Positions 17,329 through 26,734 are shown, numbered from the stretch's first letter. The stretch: DNA of 58,767 nt from Rhodovastum atsumiense (GCA_026225115.1 JAMFSE010000104.1:1-58767); one strand, 5' to 3'. The notes: generated from the letters alone by a model not told the origin. A program made the numbers and translations.

Positions 17329-18516
17329 TTGAATATTGATGTGAAGCCGAGCGCCGTTGACGGCAAAAGCTGGTCGCATCTGGAGCCTGGACGCAATGGC
17401 GAGTTGGAAGTGCTGCGCACCATCGCCATTCTCATGGTGCTCCTTCAGCATCTGCCCATGAACCTGATGTTCTGGCCGACGCCGGTAACCGAGCCCATGG
17501 TCAATCTCGGCACTTGGTGTGGCGTGGATCTGTTTTTCGCGGTCTCCGGCTTCGTGATTGCCCGCAGCCTGATCCCGCAGCTGCAAGGGGTTAGGGATGT
17601 CCGAAGGTTTGCGCATATCACGGTGACGTTCTGGATCCGCCGGGCCTGGCGATTATGGCCCTCGGCCTGGCTATGGCTGGCATTGCCTTTGGTGCTTTGC
17701 CTCACCTTCAATAATTCCCATGCCTACGGCAGTTTTGTGGCGAATTGGTGCATGGCGATGGCGGGCATCGCCAATGTCGCGAATTTCTATCTCATCTACC
17801 ATTATGGCCAACCGGGCGGGGTCGGCACCGCCTTCGCGCAATGGAGCTTGTCGCTTGAGGAGCAATTCTATTTTGCTTTGCCCTTCGCGATCTTCGTCTT
17901 TCGGCGTTACCTGCCGGCGCTGATGGGCTTTTTGCTATTTCTGGCATTTTATCTGGTGCCTTTCGTTTTCGCGAATAACACCCGCAGCGGCGCCATCGCC
18001 GCCGGCGTTTTGCTGGCGATTGCCAGCCGGCATCGTCTCTACGCCGATTGCGCGCCGGTGTTTTTGAACGGGAGCCGTCTCGCGCGTATCTGTGTCGTCT
18101 TCGGCGGCGTCGCTTTGCTGGTCAGCTTTGGGGATTGGGATTGGCGAATCGTCAGTTTCATCCACGGGCCGATCGCGATTATCTCCGGCCTGATGGTCTG
18201 GGTGGCGTCCTACAACGCGGGGTTTTTATGGCGGCCGGGCCGCTCCCGGCAGGTGATGGAGATCGTCGCGGCCCGGACCTATTCGATCTATCTCGTGCAC
18301 ATCCCGGTCTATGCCGGGATGCATGAGGCCTGGTACCGGATGGACAAAACCCACCCGCCGGCCGGACTTCAGATCGCGGCCTATTTCGCGATAGCGGCGC
18401 TGCTCATTGCGCTATTTGCGGAATTGAACCATCGCCTGCTGGAGCGGCCTTTGCGCGAGCACGGTAAACGGGTTGCCCAGCGCTATGCCCTGCGGATGCG
18501 CGAAGCTTCCGTATAA
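17329..18516 (+). CDS. Acyltransferase family 3 membrane protein
   Basis: 395 aa with about ten hydrophobic segments. Acyltransferase-3 proteins transfer acetyl or other acyl groups to sugars of surface polysaccharides in the inner membrane. Signatures: ELEVLRTIAILMVLLQHL near residue 25, WCGVDLFFAVSGFVIARSL, FWIRRAWRLWPS, and SLEEQFYFALP. The start is TTG 17329, with GAAGGGA eight bases upstream. It sits between parS-like copies 2 and 3, away from any sugar cluster, so its substrate is unknown. Confidence 0.85.
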   Translation: MNIDVKPSAVDGKSWSHLEPGRNGELEVLRTIAILMVLLQHLPMNLMFWPTPVTEPMVNLGTWCGVDLFFAVSGFVIARSLIPQLQGVRDVRRFAHITVTFWIRRAWRLWPSAWLWLALPLVLCLTFNNSHAYGSFVANWCMAMAGIANVANFYLIYHYGQPGGVGTAFAQWSLSLEEQFYFALPFAIFVFRRYLPALMGFLLFLAFYLVPFVFANNTRSGAIAAGVLLAIASRHRLYADCAPVFLNGSRLARICVVFGGVALLVSFGDWDWRIVSFIHGPIAIISGLMVWVASYNAGFLWRPGRSRQVMEIVAARTYSIYLVHIPVYAGMHEAWYRMDKTHPPAGLQIAAYFAIAALLIALFAELNHRLLERPLREHGKRVAQRYALRMREASV

Positions 18517-18522
18517 GGGTCC

Positions 18523-18552
18523 GGCAAATTGTCACACGTGTGACAATTTGCC
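18523..18552. promoter_or_regulatory. parS-like palindrome, copy 3
   Basis: A 30-bp perfect palindrome, the longest of the three, with the identical 16-bp core at 18530-18545. It lies between the acyltransferase stop and the convergent holA stop. It could also terminate both genes, but it shares its core exactly with the two copies beside parB, which argues for a protein-binding site. Confidence 0.65.
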
Positions 18553-18586
18553 ATTAAATGCTTGTTTTTGAACAGGAATTTCGAGG

Positions 18587-18595
18587 TTATCCACA
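18587..18595 (+). promoter_or_regulatory. Consensus DnaA box
   Basis: TTATCCACA matches the consensus DnaA-binding 9-mer exactly. It lies 35 bp from parS-like copy 3 in a short AT-richer gap. Only one perfect box was noticed, so this alone does not define an origin. Confidence 0.4.
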
Positions 18596-18609
18596 GCTGG
18601 CCGGCGGAG

Positions 18610-19617
18610 TTACCTTCGGGCGGCGTTGCGGGCCCGGGACGCCAGGCCGAGCAGCATCTGCCGGCAATAGGCCTGGTCCGGCGTGTGGGTGGATTTGCAG
18701 GCGGCTTCGGCGGTCAGGGCGGCGCGGACCGCGTCCGTCAGCGCGGCCGGCGGCCATAGGCTTAGTGCCCGGGTAAAGGTTGGGATGCGCCGGAAAAACA
18801 CCGGCGGTCGCAGGCTGCCGACGACGTCCTGTACCGAGGTACCGGGACCGATCTGGGATGCCGCGACGCGCAGGCGCATCAGTTCACCCAGCAGCATGCG
18901 CAGGATCGCAACCGGCGAGACCCCTTCGTCATAGGCGAGGCTGATGGCGCGGTCGGCGGCCGGCGGGTTGCCGGTGAGCGTGGCGTCGATCGCATCCTGG
19001 ATCGAGGTCTCGCCGCCGTCCGGGAGTGCCGCGGCCACATCGGCGAGCGACAGGCTGCCGGTGGGCCCGGCGTAGAGATGCAGGATCTCGACCGCCTGGC
19101 GGATGGCGCCTTCCTCACCGGCGATATTATTCGCGACCCAGGTGGCGGCCTCGGACTCGATGCTGATTTTTTCAGCCCGCAGGCGCTCGGCGATGATGCG
19201 GGGAAGTTTTGCGGCATCCACCGCGTAGCAGGCGATGGCGGCGGCGTTCTGGTGTTTCTCCGCCAGTGCCCGCAGCTTGGATTTCGGCGTCAGCTCGCCG
19301 GCTTCCAGGATGACCATCGCATCGGGTGGATTTTTGAGTAAAGCCTCCGCCGGTTTTGCAGCACTTTCAGCGGCGTCGCGCAGCCGGATGACGCGGCGGC
19401 CGCCGGTCAGCGAAGCGGCGGTGGCCTCTTCCAAAAGCCGCGAAGAATCATGGATTTCGGCGTAACGAAACGGATCATCAGCGCTGCCGAGTACGGATTT
19501 AACAAGGCTAAGCGCGCGTTCGTGGACGAGGCCGGAGTCGGGCCCGTAGATTAAAATTATGTTGGTGTTTCCTGGGTTTTTTAGAAACCCATCAATACGG
19601 CCCGCGTCTATTTTCAT
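18610..19617 (-). CDS. holA: DNA polymerase III subunit delta (HolA)
   Basis: 335 aa. The delta subunit opens the beta sliding clamp within the clamp-loader complex. The N-terminal part ILIYGPDSGLVHERAL is a degenerate nucleotide-binding fold; downstream DPFRYAEIHDSSRLLEEATAASL is interrupted by family-typical LTGGRRVIRLRDA. The C-terminal helical collar domain ends QMLLGLASRARNAARR. It is the last gene of the leuS-lptE-holA group, with about 200 bp of repeat-containing sequence before it. Confidence 0.93.
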   Translation of the reverse strand: MKIDAGRIDGFLKNPGNTNIILIYGPDSGLVHERALSLVKSVLGSADDPFRYAEIHDSSRLLEEATAASLTGGRRVIRLRDAAESAAKPAEALLKNPPDAMVILEAGELTPKSKLRALAEKHQNAAAIACYAVDAAKLPRIIAERLRAEKISIESEAATWVANNIAGEEGAIRQAVEILHLYAGPTGSLSLADVAAALPDGGETSIQDAIDATLTGNPPAADRAISLAYDEGVSPVAILRMLLGELMRLRVAASQIGPGTSVQDVVGSLRPPVFFRRIPTFTRALSLWPPAALTDAVRAALTAEAACKSTHTPDQAYCRQMLLGLASRARNAARR

Positions 19618-19646
19618 TGTGATGCCGTTCGATGGGTTGGCAGCAA

Positions 19647-19678
19647 AAAGATGGATTGCCGCGCTTTGCTCGCAATGA
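19647..19678 (-). repeat. Dispersed REP-like repeat, copy 2
   Basis: On the minus strand this reads TCATTGCGAGC, AAAGCGCGGCAATCCAT, then CTTT, matching copy 1 at 1699-1744 without the 12-bp insertion. It lies in the lptE-holA gap. The same gap also has AAAAAGTCTTTTTTGTTC (19715-19732) and AGAAAAAGAAC (19796-19806), which resemble arms of the composite repeats. Confidence 0.55.
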
Positions 19679-19819
19679 CGGCGGGAGGGGGCCAGCGCCC
19701 CTGGTCCAGATTCAAAAAGTCTTTTTTGTTCCTGCGTTCCGATGACGGAGCGGCGTGGCCGCGAAGTCTGAGTCGGACCGCGCGGAATACGCTCAGAAAA
19801 AGAACGGCTTCCCCTGCCC

Positions 19820-20350
19820 TCACCCAGCGCCTGGATGGGTTTTGAAATAGGCTGCCACCTGGGCCGAGATTTGCGCGGCGATTTCGTCGGCCAGCTGTTT
19901 GTTGATGGTGTTGGTCTCGAGCGTGATCGCGAAATATTGCTGGTCGATGATGTTGAGCGCGTCTTCGGTGCTGGCGAGGCCTTTGGCGAGCGGTTTTTTC
20001 GGGTTGCCGATGGGCGCCAGCGACCAGGAGGCGGTAGCGGTGAAGCGTTGGCGGGTGGAGGAGGTGTCTTGCTGGATGCCGATGCTTTCGGCGTAGATAT
20101 TATAGTCGACCGTCAGCAGGTAGGTTTCCTGCGTTGGCGCGCCGGCAACCTGCAATTGGTCCTGCAGGGACTGGCGGAGCAGCTGGCCGGTGCGGTTTGG
20201 GATGATGCCGACTGAGACTTCGTCCATCTGCTGTTGGACGGAGGCGGCGCTGGTGCCACTGTCGCCGTAAAGCGGCGTGAAGCCACAGGCGCTTAAGGTC
20301 CAGAGGCTGGCCAGGACGGCAAGCGCCTTGAGGTTACGGCTTGACGACAA
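19820..20350 (-). CDS. lptE: LPS-assembly lipoprotein LptE
   Basis: 176 aa. LptE plugs the LptD barrel and helps insert lipopolysaccharide into the outer leaflet. The signal peptide ends at lipobox [10 protein letters not shown], the hallmark of the family (residues 20-29). The gene starts with TTG 20350 inside the leuS end (17-bp overlap), and the leuS-lptE-holA order is standard in proteobacteria. An alternative start is not evident. Confidence 0.92.
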   Translation of the reverse strand: MSSSRNLKALAVLASLWTLSACGFTPLYGDSGTSAASVQQQMDEVSVGIIPNRTGQLLRQSLQDQLQVAGAPTQETYLLTVDYNIYAESIGIQQDTSSTRQRFTATASWSLAPIGNPKKPLAKGLASTEDALNIIDQQYFAITLETNTINKQLADEIAAQISAQVAAYFKTHPGAG

Positions 20351-22970
20351 AGTTCACGATCCGGTCCGGCACATAGATTTCCTTGACGATTTCTGCCCCG
20401 ATCAATGCGCCGGATACCGCTTGTTTGGCAATTGCAAGATTCTGCTCCTTGCCGCCGCCGGCGGGGACCATAATGGTGCCGCGCAGTTTGCCATTGACCT
20501 GGACGGCGATCGTCACCTCGTCCTGCACCAGCAAGGCCGGGTCGGCTTTTGGCCAGGGTTGGGTGGCGACGAGCGGGCTGCCGGGGTTGAGGGTGTGGTT
20601 GATGGTTTCGGCCACATGCGGGACCATGGGCGCGATCAGCAATGCCAGGGTTTCGATTGCTTCCAGGCGGGCGGCGAGCAGGCTGGGGTCGATTGGGCTT
20701 TCGCCGGGGGCCGGCCCGCCGGTGAGTGCGCCGACGAGTTCATAGGCGCGGGCGACGGCGAGGTTGCAGGCGAAGGTGTCGAGCGCGGTGGTGATGGCCT
20801 CGATGGTGTGGTGGGTCAGGCGGCGGAGTTTTTTTGCCTCCGGGCTCATCGTTGTGTTGCGCTCGGCGCGCGGCTCGGCGGCGATGACTTCGGCCAGGCG
20901 GGCGACGCGCAGGACGAAGCGGAAGGCGCCTTGGGCGCCGGTCTCGGTCCATTCGACATCGCGCTCGGGCGGGTTGTCGGAGAGGACGAACCAGCGGGCG
21001 GTGTCGGCGCCGAATCGTTCGATGATGACGCCGGGATCCACGGTGTTTCGTTTCGACTTCGACATTTTTTCGATGCGGCCGACGGTGACGGGGGCGCCAT
21101 CGGTTGTGGTGACGCTGCCGTCCGGATTCTTGGTTATCTGTTCCGGATAGAGCCAGTTACCGTCTGCATCTTTGTAAGATTCATGGGTCACCATCCCTTG
21201 CGTGAACAGGCCGGCGAAGGGCTCGTTCAGATCCAGATGACCGGTCTTGCGCATGGCGCGGGTAAAGAAGCGGGCATAGAGCAGATGCAGGATCGCGTGC
21301 TCGATGCCGCCGACATATTGGTCCACCGGCAGCCAATGTTTCGCGGCTTCCCGATTGGTCGGGCGCTCCGCGTGCGGGGAGCAAAAACGGGCGAAATACC
21401 AGGAGCTGTCGATGAAGGTGTCGAAAGTGTCGGTTTCGCGGGTGGCGGGTTTGCCGCAGGACGGGCAAGCCGTGTGTTTCCACGTCGGGTGATGGTCGAG
21501 CGGGTTGCCCGGACGCTCGAAGGTGACGTCGGAGGGCAGGCGGATGGGTAGGGTATCCAGCGGTGCGGGCTGCGGGCCGCAGGCTTCGCAATGGATGACC
21601 GGGATCGGGCAGCCCCAATAGCGCTGGCGGGAAATGCCCCAGTCGCGCAGGCGCCAGTTGACGACGCCCTTCCCTGCCCCGTTTTCTTCGAGCTTTGCGA
21701 TGGCGGTGGATTTGGCCTCGGTGGTGGAAAGGCCGGTGAGGAAACCGGAATTGACGATGAAGCCGTCGCCGTCCAGGGCCTTGTTGCCGATTTCCGGGAT
21801 TTCGTCGGGCTTGGGCGCGACGACGATTGGGACGGGGAGCGCGTATTTGCGCGCGAAGTCGAGATCGCGCTGGTCGCCGCAGGGGCAGCCGAAGATGGCG
21901 CCAGTGCCGTATTCCATCAGCACGAAATTGGCGATCCAGATCGGGAATTTCTGATCCGGGATGAACGGGTGGTGGACAGTGGCGCCGGTGAAGAACCCCT
22001 TTTTCTCGGCGGTTTCGATGGCGGCTTCCGAGGTGCCCTGGCTCTGGCATTCGGCGATGAAGGCTGCGGCATTCGCATTGGTCGTGGCGATGTGGCGGGA
22101 GAATGGGTGTTCCGGCGCAAGTGCGATGAAGGAGATGCCGAACAGCGTGTCCGGGCGGGTGGTGTAGACGGTGATGCCGGTGAGACCCTCCATCGGGGTT
22201 TCCAACGGGAAGGTGACTTCGGCGCCTTCGGAGCGGCCGATCCAGTTTTCCTGCATCAGCTTTACCCGTTCCGGCCAGCGCGGCAGTTCGGAAAGGCCTT
22301 CGAGCAGGTCCGGGGCGAAATCGGTGATTTTGAGGAACCATTGGGAGAGGTTCTTCTTCTCGACCAAGGCGCCGGAGAGCCAGCCGCGGCCGTCGATCAC
22401 CTGCTCATTGGCGAGCACGGTGTTGTCCACCGGGTCCCAGTTGACGGCGGAAAGCCGGCGTTCGACCAGGCCGGCGGCCCAGAAATCCAGGAAGAGTTTT
22501 TGCTGCTGGCCGTAATATTCCGGGTCGCAGGTGGCGAATTCGCGCGACCAATCGAAGGACAGCCCCATGCGTTTGAATTCCTCCCGCATTGTGGCGATGT
22601 TGTCATAGGTCCATTTGGCGGGGTCGATATTGCGCTGCCGTGCGGCGTTTTCCGCCGGCAGGCCAAAGGCGTCCCAGCCGATCGGGTGCAAAACGTCGTA
22701 GCCGCGGGCGCGCTTGTAGCGGGCGACGACGTCGCCCAAAGTGTAGTTGCGGACGTGGCCCATGTGGATTTTCCCGGATGGGTAGGGGAACATTTCCAGC
22801 ACGGAGTATTTTTCGGCGCCGCCGGCGGGGACGTCCTCGGCCTTGAAGCAGCCGGCCGCTTCCCAGGCCGCCTGCCAATAGGGCTCGGCCGTCGAAAAGT
22901 CATATTTCTGACCTGGATCGGGCGCAGTGCGGGCGTCTGTTGGGTCGGTCACTGGATACTCATCATGCAA
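20334..22970 (-). CDS. leuS: Leucyl-tRNA synthetase
   Basis: 878 aa, class I synthetase charging tRNA-Leu. The HIGH motif appears as HMGH (residues 69-72) in [19 protein letters not shown]. The CP1 editing domain contains TTRPDTLFG. The KMSKS motif lies at about 634-638 in [12 protein letters not shown]. Zinc-type Cys pairs are seen (HCEACGPQP and CPSCGKPA). The anticodon-binding and C-terminal domains are complete. It heads the leuS-lptE-holA operon. Confidence 0.97.
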   Translation of the reverse strand: MHDEYPVTDPTDARTAPDPGQKYDFSTAEPYWQAAWEAAGCFKAEDVPAGGAEKYSVLEMFPYPSGKIHMGHVRNYTLGDVVARYKRARGYDVLHPIGWDAFGLPAENAARQRNIDPAKWTYDNIATMREEFKRMGLSFDWSREFATCDPEYYGQQQKLFLDFWAAGLVERRLSAVNWDPVDNTVLANEQVIDGRGWLSGALVEKKNLSQWFLKITDFAPDLLEGLSELPRWPERVKLMQENWIGRSEGAEVTFPLETPMEGLTGITVYTTRPDTLFGISFIALAPEHPFSRHIATTNANAAAFIAECQSQGTSEAAIETAEKKGFFTGATVHHPFIPDQKFPIWIANFVLMEYGTGAIFGCPCGDQRDLDFARKYALPVPIVVAPKPDEIPEIGNKALDGDGFIVNSGFLTGLSTTEAKSTAIAKLEENGAGKGVVNWRLRDWGISRQRYWGCPIPVIHCEACGPQPAPLDTLPIRLPSDVTFERPGNPLDHHPTWKHTACPSCGKPATRETDTFDTFIDSSWYFARFCSPHAERPTNREAAKHWLPVDQYVGGIEHAILHLLYARFFTRAMRKTGHLDLNEPFAGLFTQGMVTHESYKDADGNWLYPEQITKNPDGSVTTTDGAPVTVGRIEKMSKSKRNTVDPGVIIERFGADTARWFVLSDNPPERDVEWTETGAQGAFRFVLRVARLAEVIAAEPRAERNTTMSPEAKKLRRLTHHTIEAITTALDTFACNLAVARAYELVGALTGGPAPGESPIDPSLLAARLEAIETLALLIAPMVPHVAETINHTLNPGSPLVATQPWPKADPALLVQDEVTIAVQVNGKLRGTIMVPAGGGKEQNLAIAKQAVSGALIGAEIVKEIYVPDRIVNFVVKP

Positions 22971-23066
22971 TTCTCAAAGCATGGGCTGTTTAGCCGCCCA
23001 GCCTAACCATTTGCAATGCGCGGGTAATTTGAAGTTTGGCCGCCACGTAACGACTTGGGTAATGAT

Positions 23067-24368
23067 ATGGATACAATCGCGGCAAAAAGCATTGAGGCCG
23101 GCTTGAAAGGCCAGACGGCGGAGAAAACCAGCAAGCTGGTGCCGCTGGAGGGGTTGCGCGGCATCGCCGCGGCAATTGTGGTGATGTATCATCTGGTGCT
23201 CGGCTTTACGCAAAAGGGCGTGGGCGCCGTGCCGCACGGCCATGGCGGCTGGGATGTGGTTTACCAGTTCGGGCTGGGCATGCTGAATGGCAGCGCCGCG
23301 GTGGCGGTGTTTTTCGTGCTGTCCGGCTTTATCCTCAGCCTGCCGTTCTCCAAGGATCGCAGTATCGGCCGGATCGCGGTTGCCATGCTGAAACGCTGGC
23401 CGCGGCTGGCGATGCTCACCACCATCGCCTGCCTTTTCGCCTGGGCGCTGATCTGGGTCAGCCAAGATAATTATAAGGCCGCCGCGCATGTGATCGGCAC
23501 CAAATGGATGGCGACGCACGGTAATTCGCCGATCGCGGGTCATCCCGACCTGACCTGGTTCGAGGCTTTGCGCGAAGGCCTGTACAAGGTGTTCCTGTTC
23601 GGCGATGTGCATTTCGACTCGCCGCTCTGGACCATGCGGATCGAGCTGTTCGGCAGTTTCGCAATCTTCCTGGCGGCACCGCTGCTTTTTGCAATCAAGA
23701 GCTGGCATGTTCGGCTCTCGCTGATTGCGCTGGTGATGGTATGGGCGGGCGGTACCTACCCGATTACCTATATCAGCGATTTTCTCGTCGGCATCGTTAT
23801 GGCCATGCTGTTCGCCGAGAACAGAATGCCGAATTTTCGGAATTGGCAGGCGGCGCTTTTGGGGATCGTCGCGATCTATCTGTTCAGCTTCACCTATGAA
23901 CAGAAATTGCTGATCCACGCGCCGATCAAGGCGCTGCTGCCGTCCGGCGATACCGGGCATTTCGTTTGGGACGCCAGTGCGGCGCTGATGATCATGGTGC
24001 TGCTCGGCAATCCGCTGCTGCGGCGGGTATTCTCCAAAACCTGGGCGGTGTGGCTGGGGCTGCTGTCGTTCCCGATCTATTTGCTGCATGGGCCGATCAT
24101 GCTGTCCGCCGGCGCCAGCAGCTTTAACGGCGCCATGACGATGTTAGGGAAAACCAATAGCGCGCTGATGGCGGCGGCGGTGAGCGTGCTGCTGACATTG
24201 GCCTGCGCGGTGCCGCTGGTCTGGGTGGATAAAACCTGGACCCGGGTGCTGGGGCGGGTGACGAAGCCGCTGTTGAAACGGCGAGAAGCAAGGTCAGGGC
24301 GCCGCCCTGAACCCGCTGGGGCCGGGAGGCCCCAGACCCCGATTAATTTAGCAGGTGCAGGTGATTGA
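23067..24368 (+). CDS. Acyltransferase family 3 membrane protein (second copy)
   Basis: 433 aa from ATG 23067; an in-frame TTG at 23055 is possible. It opens with KLVPLEGLRGIAAAIVVMYH, the acyltransferase-3 signature, followed by VAVFFVLSGFILSLPFSK and about ten membrane segments. The last 25 residues (after LLKRREARSG) are encoded by GC-rich hairpins, so the gene probably lost its original stop and now runs into a terminator-like repeat and 26 bp into the convergent murI. It likely modifies a surface sugar. Confidence 0.83.
   Translation: MDTIAAKSIEAGLKGQTAEKTSKLVPLEGLRGIAAAIVVMYHLVLGFTQKGVGAVPHGHGGWDVVYQFGLGMLNGSAAVAVFFVLSGFILSLPFSKDRSIGRIAVAMLKRWPRLAMLTTIACLFAWALIWVSQDNYKAAAHVIGTKWMATHGNSPIAGHPDLTWFEALREGLYKVFLFGDVHFDSPLWTMRIELFGSFAIFLAAPLLFAIKSWHVRLSLIALVMVWAGGTYPITYISDFLVGIVMAMLFAENRMPNFRNWQAALLGIVAIYLFSFTYEQKLLIHAPIKALLPSGDTGHFVWDASAALMIMVLLGNPLLRRVFSKTWAVWLGLLSFPIYLLHGPIMLSAGASSFNGAMTMLGKTNSALMAAAVSVLLTLACAVPLVWVDKTWTRVLGRVTKPLLKRREARSGRRPEPAGAGRPQTPINLAGAGD
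24294..24335. terminator. Two adjacent GC-rich hairpins at the acyltransferase/murI convergent end
   Basis: TCAGGGC-GCC-GCCCTGA lies at 24294-24310. CTGGGGCC-GGGA-GGCCCCAG lies at 24316-24335. They fall between convergent genes but inside the acyltransferase reading frame. No long T-run follows. Confidence 0.5.
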
Positions 24369-25143
24369 AGCCGTACCCTGATAGGCTGACCCGCATTTCA
24401 GCGAAGTCTGGGAGCGCTTCTGTAAAGAAAGCCGCATTAACAAAAGAAGGCGGTTCCAAAGCAGTGAGGCCGTCAGTAACGGCGGCGGTTTGGCGGGCGA
24501 CGGCGCCGGCGGGGTCGAACCATTTTATGCCGGGGTGGATGGCATCGAGTTCGTCCAGAAGGAACGTGTAATGGGTGCAGCCCAAAGCGATGGTGTCGAT
24601 CTGCTCGGCGCCGGGCTGGTCGAACAGCGGGGCGATGGCGGCTTTGAGATCGGCGAGGTTTATCGCCTGGCCGCGAAATTTGGCTTCGGCGAGATCGGCC
24701 AGGATGGCGGTGCCATGGCTGTGCAGGGTGCAATCACCGGCGAATTTTTGTACCAGATCGGCGAGGTAGGGGCGGCGGATGGTGGCGGCGGTGGCGAGCA
24801 GGCCGATGTGGCGGGTGCGGCTGGCCGCGGCGGCGGGTTTGATGGGCGGGACGCAGCCGATGAAGGGCAGCGCGATGGCTTCCCGTAAATGCCCCAGCGC
24901 CACGGTGCTGGCGGTGTTGCAGGCAATCACCACCGCATCCGGTTTGGTAAGTTCTATCGCCTGCCCTATCACTTTTAGAATTCGCGCGATCAGCACGCCG
25001 TCGGGTTTCTCGCCATAGGGATAGAAACTGTTGTCCGCGAGATAGATGATATTCGCCTGCGGCTGTAGAAGACGGATCTGCCGGACCACGCCGAGGCCGC
25101 CGATGCCGGAATCGAAAACCAGGAGGTTGACCGGGCGCGCCAA
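24343..25143 (-). CDS. murI: Glutamate racemase
   Basis: 266 aa. It converts L- to D-glutamate for peptidoglycan synthesis in the cytoplasm, without cofactor. Family motifs are FDSGIGGLGVVRQI (residues 9-22), VIACNTAST (first catalytic Cys), and IALGCTHYTFLL (second catalytic Cys). It starts with TTG four bases after the stop of the ferredoxin gene, so the two are co-transcribed. Confidence 0.95.
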   Translation of the reverse strand: MARPVNLLVFDSGIGGLGVVRQIRLLQPQANIIYLADNSFYPYGEKPDGVLIARILKVIGQAIELTKPDAVVIACNTASTVALGHLREAIALPFIGCVPPIKPAAAASRTRHIGLLATAATIRRPYLADLVQKFAGDCTLHSHGTAILADLAEAKFRGQAINLADLKAAIAPLFDQPGAEQIDTIALGCTHYTFLLDELDAIHPGIKWFDPAGAVARQTAAVTDGLTALEPPSFVNAAFFTEALPDFAEMRVSLSGYGFNHLHLLN

Positions 25144-25146
25144 AGC

Positions 25147-25491
25147 CTATTCCGGTTTGTCGATCATCAGCTCCGGCACGCGGCTCTGATTTTCGATGTG
25201 CTTCTCGATCACAAGGTCGACCGCCTGGCGGGAATCCAGCCGGTACCAGACGCCTTCCGGATAGATGACGGCGCAGGGGCCGAGCTCGCAGCGGTCCAGG
25301 CAGGCGGCGGCGTTGATGCGGATGTTTGGGATTTTTTCCTCCTTGGCGCGGACTTTCATATAGTCCTTGATCTTCTCGGAGCCTTTTGAGGCGCAGCAGC
25401 CGCGCTCATGGCCGTCGGGCCGGCGATTGGTGCAGATGAAGACATGGGTCTCGTAGAAAAGCGGCGGATCATTCGGCAAGCTCGCGCCCAT
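25147..25491 (-). CDS. Thioredoxin-like (2Fe-2S) ferredoxin
   Basis: 114 aa. The four cluster ligands are probably Cys20 (FICTNRRPDG), the Cys pair CC near residue 32, and Cys64/Cys68 in AACLDRCELGPCAVIYPEG. This is the thioredoxin-like 2Fe-2S fold of the small soluble ferredoxins. Its partner is unknown. A GGAGAA site precedes ATG 25491. It lies directly upstream of murI. Confidence 0.88.
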   Translation of the reverse strand: MGASLPNDPPLFYETHVFICTNRRPDGHERGCCASKGSEKIKDYMKVRAKEEKIPNIRINAAACLDRCELGPCAVIYPEGVWYRLDSRQAVDLVIEKHIENQSRVPELMIDKPE

Positions 25492-25615
25492 GGTGGTTCT
25501 CCAAGCGGTTTGACCCTATCTAATCAGTGGGAGACTGTTTGAATACGCTGCTATGCGGACATCTGAGGCCCGTTTTGAAGCAGTCTCACCCGGGTTGCCG
25601 CGAGGAGTGAACACC

Positions 25616-26122
25616 ATGACCAGCCGGAGAAAAGCGGTACTGTTGGGCTCGGCGGCGGTGGTGCTAGGGGTGGGCGCGCGAATGGCGCGGCAGATGCGGC
25701 CGGCATATGCCTCGGCGCAGGTGTTTGAGGTCGCTCATAGCGACGCCGAGTGGCAAAGAATTCTGACCCCGGCGCAGTATAACATTCTGCGTCAGCAGGG
25801 TACGGAGCCGCCCTTCAGCAGCCCGTTGTTGAATCAACATGGCAAGGGCGTTTTCAACTGTGCCGGCTGCGGGCTGCCGCTGTTCTCGTCGGCGACGAAA
25901 TTCGACAGCGGGACCGGTTGGCCGAGCTTCTGGCAGCCGCTGCCGCAGGCGGTGCTGACCTCAGTTGATGATTCCGGCGAGGAGGAGCGCACCGAAGTGC
26001 ATTGCCGGCGCTGCGGCGGGCATCTGGGACATGTGTTTCCCGACGGGCCGCAGCCGACGGGGTTGCGCTATTGCATGGACGGCCTGGCGCTGACGTTCAC
26101 GCCGGCTGGAGCCGCAGGCTGA
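25616..26122 (+). CDS. msrB: Peptide-methionine (R)-S-oxide reductase, probably Tat-exported
   Basis: 168 aa from ATG 25616, with GAGGAG eight bases upstream; the longer frame from 25553 lacks one. The N-terminus MTSRRKAVLLGS resembles a twin-arginine signal, with cleavage likely after AYASA. The MsrB domain has zinc Cys pairs Cys82/85 and Cys130/133 and the catalytic Cys153 in RYCMDGLAL. Most family members read RYC-x-N at this site; here it is Asp. It reduces methionine-R-sulfoxide, here presumably in the periplasm. Confidence 0.9.
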   Translation: MTSRRKAVLLGSAAVVLGVGARMARQMRPAYASAQVFEVAHSDAEWQRILTPAQYNILRQQGTEPPFSSPLLNQHGKGVFNCAGCGLPLFSSATKFDSGTGWPSFWQPLPQAVLTSVDDSGEEERTEVHCRRCGGHLGHVFPDGPQPTGLRYCMDGLALTFTPAGAAG

Positions 26123-26183
26123 CGATGACAAGGCTTACGAAAAATGCCAGTCTTCTCGCGATAAACAATTTTGGGGAACCGAC

Positions 26184-26729
26184 ATGACGCAAGAAGTTTA
26201 CGATATTCCGTTGCAGACGATCGATGGCAAGGCCGCGACTTTGGCTGAATATAAGGGCAAGGTGCTGCTGGTGGTGAATGTGGCTTCCAAATGCGGGCTG
26301 ACGCCGCAATATGAAGGTCTGGAAAAACTCTACAAGGAAAAGCATGGCGAGGGGCTGGAAGTGCTGGGTTTTCCGGCGAATAATTTCGCCGGCCAGGAAC
26401 CCGGAACGGAAGATGAAATCAAGGACTTCTGCAGCACGAAATATGACGTGACATTTCCCCTGTTCAGCAAGATTTCGGTCGCTGGCGATGATAAGCATCC
26501 GCTGTACCAGGCGCTGATTGCAGCGCAGCCGGAGGCGGCCGGCGGCGACGCCATGCGCAAAAACCTTGAAGGCTACGGCATGAAGCCGAACCCGGCGCCG
26601 GAGGTGCTGTGGAATTTTGAAAAATTCCTGATCGGCAAGGATGGCAAAGTGGTGGGCCGTTTCACGCCGGACACGACCGCGGATAATCCGAATCTGGTCG
26701 CCGCTCTCGACGCAGCACTGGCAGCTTAA
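26184..26729 (+). CDS. Glutathione peroxidase family protein
   Basis: 181 aa. It reduces hydroperoxides with thiols. The peroxidatic Cys37 is in NVASKCGLTPQY, and the Trp of the active site is in LWNFEKFLI. The usual FPCNQF block is FPANNF (residues 63-68), so the resolving Cys common in thioredoxin-dependent members is absent there and the Gln is Asn. Such variants are common in alphaproteobacteria. It follows msrB by 61 bp, consistent with a shared oxidative-stress role. Confidence 0.9.
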   Translation: MTQEVYDIPLQTIDGKAATLAEYKGKVLLVVNVASKCGLTPQYEGLEKLYKEKHGEGLEVLGFPANNFAGQEPGTEDEIKDFCSTKYDVTFPLFSKISVAGDDKHPLYQALIAAQPEAAGGDAMRKNLEGYGMKPNPAPEVLWNFEKFLIGKDGKVVGRFTPDTTADNPNLVAALDAALAA

Positions 26730-26734
26730 CGACG

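Noticed and set aside
17109-18552. Reading the three palindromes as simple terminators
   Set aside because: They have no T-run, share an identical core, and two of them are not between convergent genes. A protein-binding site fits better.
20277-23006. Long plus-strand open frames (424 and 471 codons) opposite leuS and lptE
   Set aside because: They are the antisense shadow of high-GC genes: leuS and lptE on the other strand have clear family motifs, while these frames give Gly/Asp/Val-rich sequence with no domain.
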